This document shows positions 5,863 through 7,999 of a stretch of 7,999 nt of DNA, piece after piece; the stretch's first letter is position 1, and each line of letters starts with the position of its first letter. Below the pieces are notes generated by a model. That model ran no database searches. It saw nothing but the letters and a program-made list of their open reading frames with translations, and was not told where the DNA came from. The translations under genes and the position numbers were made by a program. The stretch comes from Chloroflexota bacterium (GTDB lineage Bacteria > Chloroflexota > Anaerolineae > Anaerolineales > UBA4823). The stretch lies in assembly GCA_030669775.1 (NCBI GenBank), contig DAOVCZ010000077.1, forward strand, positions 1 to 7,999, written 5' to 3'.

Positions 5863-6630
5863 TTATTGAGCAGTTAAAATTATCGGCTCATCCTCAGTAA
5901 CTGCAACCGAATGCTCAAAATGGGCGGTCAATGAGCGATCTGCCGAGATAACAGTCCATTGATCATCAAGCACCCGCGTCCGGTGCGTGCCAACCATCAC
6001 CATCGGTTCTAAGGCAACCGTGATTCCCGGACGGAGAGGAATACCACGTCCGCTGACACCAAAGTTTGGCACCAATGGACCTTCATGCATATTACGCCCA
6101 ACACCATGTCCTGTGTATTCACGTGGAACATGGAAATTATACCCTTCCACAAACTGCTGAATTGCTGCGGAGACATCCCCAACCCGGTTCCCAGGGCGCA
6201 TCTTATCGATTCCCAAGTACAATGCTTTTTCAGTCACCTCTAAGAGTTGCTGAGCTTGGGTAGAGATTTCTCCGACGCCCATGCTAAATGCAGAATCCGC
6301 CACAAATCCATCCAAAACTGTACCGCAATCCACTGATACTAGATCACCTTCCTTCAACTCCCTTTTCCCAGGGATGCCATGAACCAGTTCTTCATTAATC
6401 GAAATGGTGAGCGTCGCTGGGTAAGGGTATGGACCTGGATAATTCTTGAAGGCTGGCTTTCCGCCATTCTTGCGAATAAGCTCTTCAGCGACTGCATCTA
6501 ATTCTTGTGTTGTAATCCCAGGACTGACCATCTCCCGTACAGTCTTGAGCACCAATGCATTGACTCGTCCAGCTTCACGCATCGTCTCTATCTCAGGTGG
6601 ATTCTTAATCACAATTGGTCTATCAGACAT
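5863..6630 (-). CDS. map: Type I methionine aminopeptidase
   Basis: The 255-residue cytosolic metalloenzyme removes the N-terminal methionine from new proteins. All expected residues are present: His84 in the substrate pocket and metal ligands Asp101, Asp112, His175, Glu208 and Glu239. They lie in ELVHGIPGKRELKEGD, SVDCGTVLDGFVADSAF, YTGHGVGRNMHEGP, ALEPM and FEHSVAVTE. There is no N-terminal zinc-finger extension, so it is the short bacterial form. The frame is open 7 codons further upstream to a TTG at 6651, but ATG at 6630 is preferred because MSDRPIVIKNPPEIE is a typical start. With it the gene overlaps the adk end by 8 nt (ATGTCTGA), a common translational-coupling arrangement. Its usual neighbours in ribosomal clusters are adk upstream and infA downstream; infA is missing here. 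Confidence 0.96.
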   Translation of the reverse strand: MSDRPIVIKNPPEIETMREAGRVNALVLKTVREMVSPGITTQELDAVAEELIRKNGGKPAFKNYPGPYPYPATLTISINEELVHGIPGKRELKEGDLVSVDCGTVLDGFVADSAFSMGVGEISTQAQQLLEVTEKALYLGIDKMRPGNRVGDVSAAIQQFVEGYNFHVPREYTGHGVGRNMHEGPLVPNFGVSGRGIPLRPGITVALEPMVMVGTHRTRVLDDQWTVISADRSLTAHFEHSVAVTEDEPIILTAQ

Positions 6631-7291
6631 CGCTTTTTTCCACTTCTTCAAGAAGATTGATCAGGTCAGAAGTCACTAAATCTATTGACCGATCTCCATC
6701 AACTTCAACCAATATCCCGCGGTCCATGTAATACTCCACCAGCGGACGAGTTTGTTCTTCGTAAACTCGGATGCGGCGGGCGACAGTTTCTGGTTTGTCA
6801 TCTTCCCTTTGATAAAGTTCCGATCCATCAAAATCACAGACTCCAGACTCTCTTGGGGGATTGTGCAGCTTGTGAAAAACATGTCCCTTTGCCCGGCAAG
6901 TCAACCTTCCAGATAGACGCGCAATGAGCACCTTTTCTGGCACTTTGATATAAGGCACTTTGTTTATCTGGCAACCGATCTCCTTCAAAATTTCGTCAAA
7001 AGCTTTCGCCTGTGCTGGAGTGCGTGGAAATCCGTCTAGAATTGCACCTGCACCACAATCAGTTCTTGAGATTCTCTCACGGATCATGCGAACAGTGACA
7101 TCATCAGGAACGAGTTTGCCAACTTTAATATACTCGTTCGCTAGAATACCAAGCTCAGTCTGATTCTTCAGATTCTCCCGAAAAATATCACCTGAGGAGA
7201 TATGTGGGATACCCAATCTAGCTGCGACGACTTTTGCTTGAGTACCTTTTCCTGCACCAGGGGGTCCCAGGAAAACGAAGAAATCTCTCAT
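6623..7291 (-). CDS. adk: Adenylate kinase
   Basis: The 222-residue enzyme interconverts ATP + AMP and 2 ADP in the cytoplasm. The P-loop GPPGAGKGT is at 9-17, the AMP-binding block SSGDIFREN at 32-40, and DGFPRT at 86-91. The long LID domain (about 129-168) marks the long-form bacterial enzyme. In zinc-binding long forms the LID has two pairs of ligands; here Cys132, Cys152 and Asp155 occupy three positions, but the fourth is Lys135. RRIRVYEEQTRPLVEYY (172-188) provides the conserved arginines. The start ATG has TGGAGAA 5 nt upstream and lies 12 nt after the secY stop, so the secY-adk-map order is intact. Confidence 0.97.
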   Translation of the reverse strand: MRDFFVFLGPPGAGKGTQAKVVAARLGIPHISSGDIFRENLKNQTELGILANEYIKVGKLVPDDVTVRMIRERISRTDCGAGAILDGFPRTPAQAKAFDEILKEIGCQINKVPYIKVPEKVLIARLSGRLTCRAKGHVFHKLHNPPRESGVCDFDGSELYQREDDKPETVARRIRVYEEQTRPLVEYYMDRGILVEVDGDRSIDLVTSDLINLLEEVEKSDV

Positions 7292-7303
7292 GCTAATTCT
7301 CCA

Positions 7304-7999
7304 TCACCGAATGAGCAGGGTATCGTCATATCCATGAAGCTTAAGTTCGGCCTCGATATTAAAGAATGTATCTCTAACGACACCAACCACGATCAGCAAA
7401 CCGGCAGATGAAACCAACAACAATCCTGTGTTCGCTCCGAATGGAACAACGAGCCCGATCAGCCAGGGAAGAATTGCGACGAGACCTAAGAAAAGCGCTC
7501 CCGGAAAGGTAATACGCCTCAAGACCCTAGTGAGATATTTCTGGGTTGGAGCACCTCGACTTACCCCGGGAATTTGGGCCCCTACCTTCTTTAAGTTCTC
7601 ACCATAATTCTGTTGGGCAAAGAGCACATCGGTATAGAAGAATGTAAATCCAACCACCATGAAGAAATATATGATCCAGTAAGCATTACTGGTACCACCA
7701 AATAAAGATTGGATGCTTACGGAAAAGTTCGCCACCCATTCCGTTTGAGACCCCTGGAAGAAACTGGCGATGATGGCTGGGAATGTCAGCAAAGCCTGGG
7801 CGAAGATGAGTGGGATCATGCCGGCCATGTTCACCCTGAGGGGCAAAGTACCTTTTACAGGCATCGACATGCGGTTTCCTACCCTCCGACCCGGATACAT
7901 CACTGGTACATTTCGTTGTCCTTGTTGGACAAAGACAATTGCAAAAATGGTCAGCGCTGAAAAAATCGCCATAAATACCAATCCAATCAAGCGGTTTTG
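7304..7999 (-). CDS. secY: Preprotein translocase subunit SecY, partial (5' end outside window)
   Basis: The frame stays open to the window edge, so the first visible residues (QNRLIGLVF) are internal. About 231 residues of the C-terminal half remain. SecY forms the channel of the Sec translocon with SecE and SecG in the inner membrane. Visible are hydrophobic segments at about 4-24, 57-80, 107-127, 165-186 and 190-208 of the fragment, consistent with TM6 to TM10. The cytosolic loop QQGQRNVPVMYPGRRVG (25-41) and the TM6-7 part LPLRVNMAGMIPLIFA (52-67) are typical. The last large cytosolic loop NYGENLKKVGAQIPGVSRGAPTQKYL is where SecA and ribosomes dock. The end DDTLLIR is followed by TGA, 12 nt before adk. 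It has PGVSRG where E. coli has PGIRPG. Confidence 0.97.
   Translation of the reverse strand, partial: QNRLIGLVFMAIFSALTIFAIVFVQQGQRNVPVMYPGRRVGNRMSMPVKGTLPLRVNMAGMIPLIFAQALLTFPAIIASFFQGSQTEWVANFSVSIQSLFGGTSNAYWIIYFFMVVGFTFFYTDVLFAQQNYGENLKKVGAQIPGVSRGAPTQKYLTRVLRRITFPGALFLGLVAILPWLIGLVVPFGANTGLLLVSSAGLLIVVGVVRDTFFNIEAELKLHGYDDTLLIR

Noticed and set aside
6631..6651. Extended map start at TTG giving MKKWKKA before MSDRP
   Set aside because: It is a rare start codon with no good ribosome site, and it would lengthen the overlap with adk. The ATG at 6630 gives the normal family N-terminus.

Overview
The window is a housekeeping ribosomal-protein cluster, and every gene in it reads on the minus strand. 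Read in the direction of transcription (high to low coordinates) the order is secY (5' end outside the window), adk, map, rpmJ, rpsM, rpsK, rpsD, rpoA, rplQ, truA, rplM, rpsI. A terminator follows, then a mazG-type gene whose 3' end lies outside the window. The order matches the end of the spc operon, the alpha operon and the L13/S9 operon joined with truA. That joined arrangement is usual in Gram-positives and Chloroflexota. Moderate GC, the tetrapyrrole-methylase/MazG fusion, and cysteine-bearing (zinc-type) L36 and S4 fit a bacterium of that kind. An Anaerolineae-like member of the Chloroflexota is my best guess, but it is an inference from gene order and protein style, not a proven assignment.

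Region by region: 7999-5863 holds the SecY translocon subunit, adenylate kinase and methionine aminopeptidase, with adk and map overlapping by 8 nt. At 5862-5760 there is a 103-bp gap where many bacteria carry infA. Here infA is absent and the gap holds a near-consensus sigma-70-type promoter. Region 5759-2688 is the alpha operon (L36, S13, S11, S4, RNA polymerase alpha, L17). Region 2621-971 holds TruA, L13 and S9. Region 970-790 holds a strong two-tier hairpin followed by a T-tract, which ends the ribosomal transcript. Region 789-1 is the first 263 codons of a fusion protein, SAM-dependent tetrapyrrole methylase plus MazG pyrophosphohydrolase.

Together the genes make ribosome parts, the core transcription subunit, the membrane-insertion channel, and enzymes for N-terminal methionine removal, adenylate balance, tRNA pseudouridylation and nucleotide clean-up. 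Genes are tightly packed, with most gaps under 70 bp. The longer gaps at 4045-4112, 5182-5249 and 2622-2687 contain inverted repeats; the last two are the strongest. I see no mobile element, CRISPR array, tRNA or rRNA gene. I also see no sign of an undescribed multi-gene system: this is ordinary core genome with a few regulatory and residue-level details worth checking.
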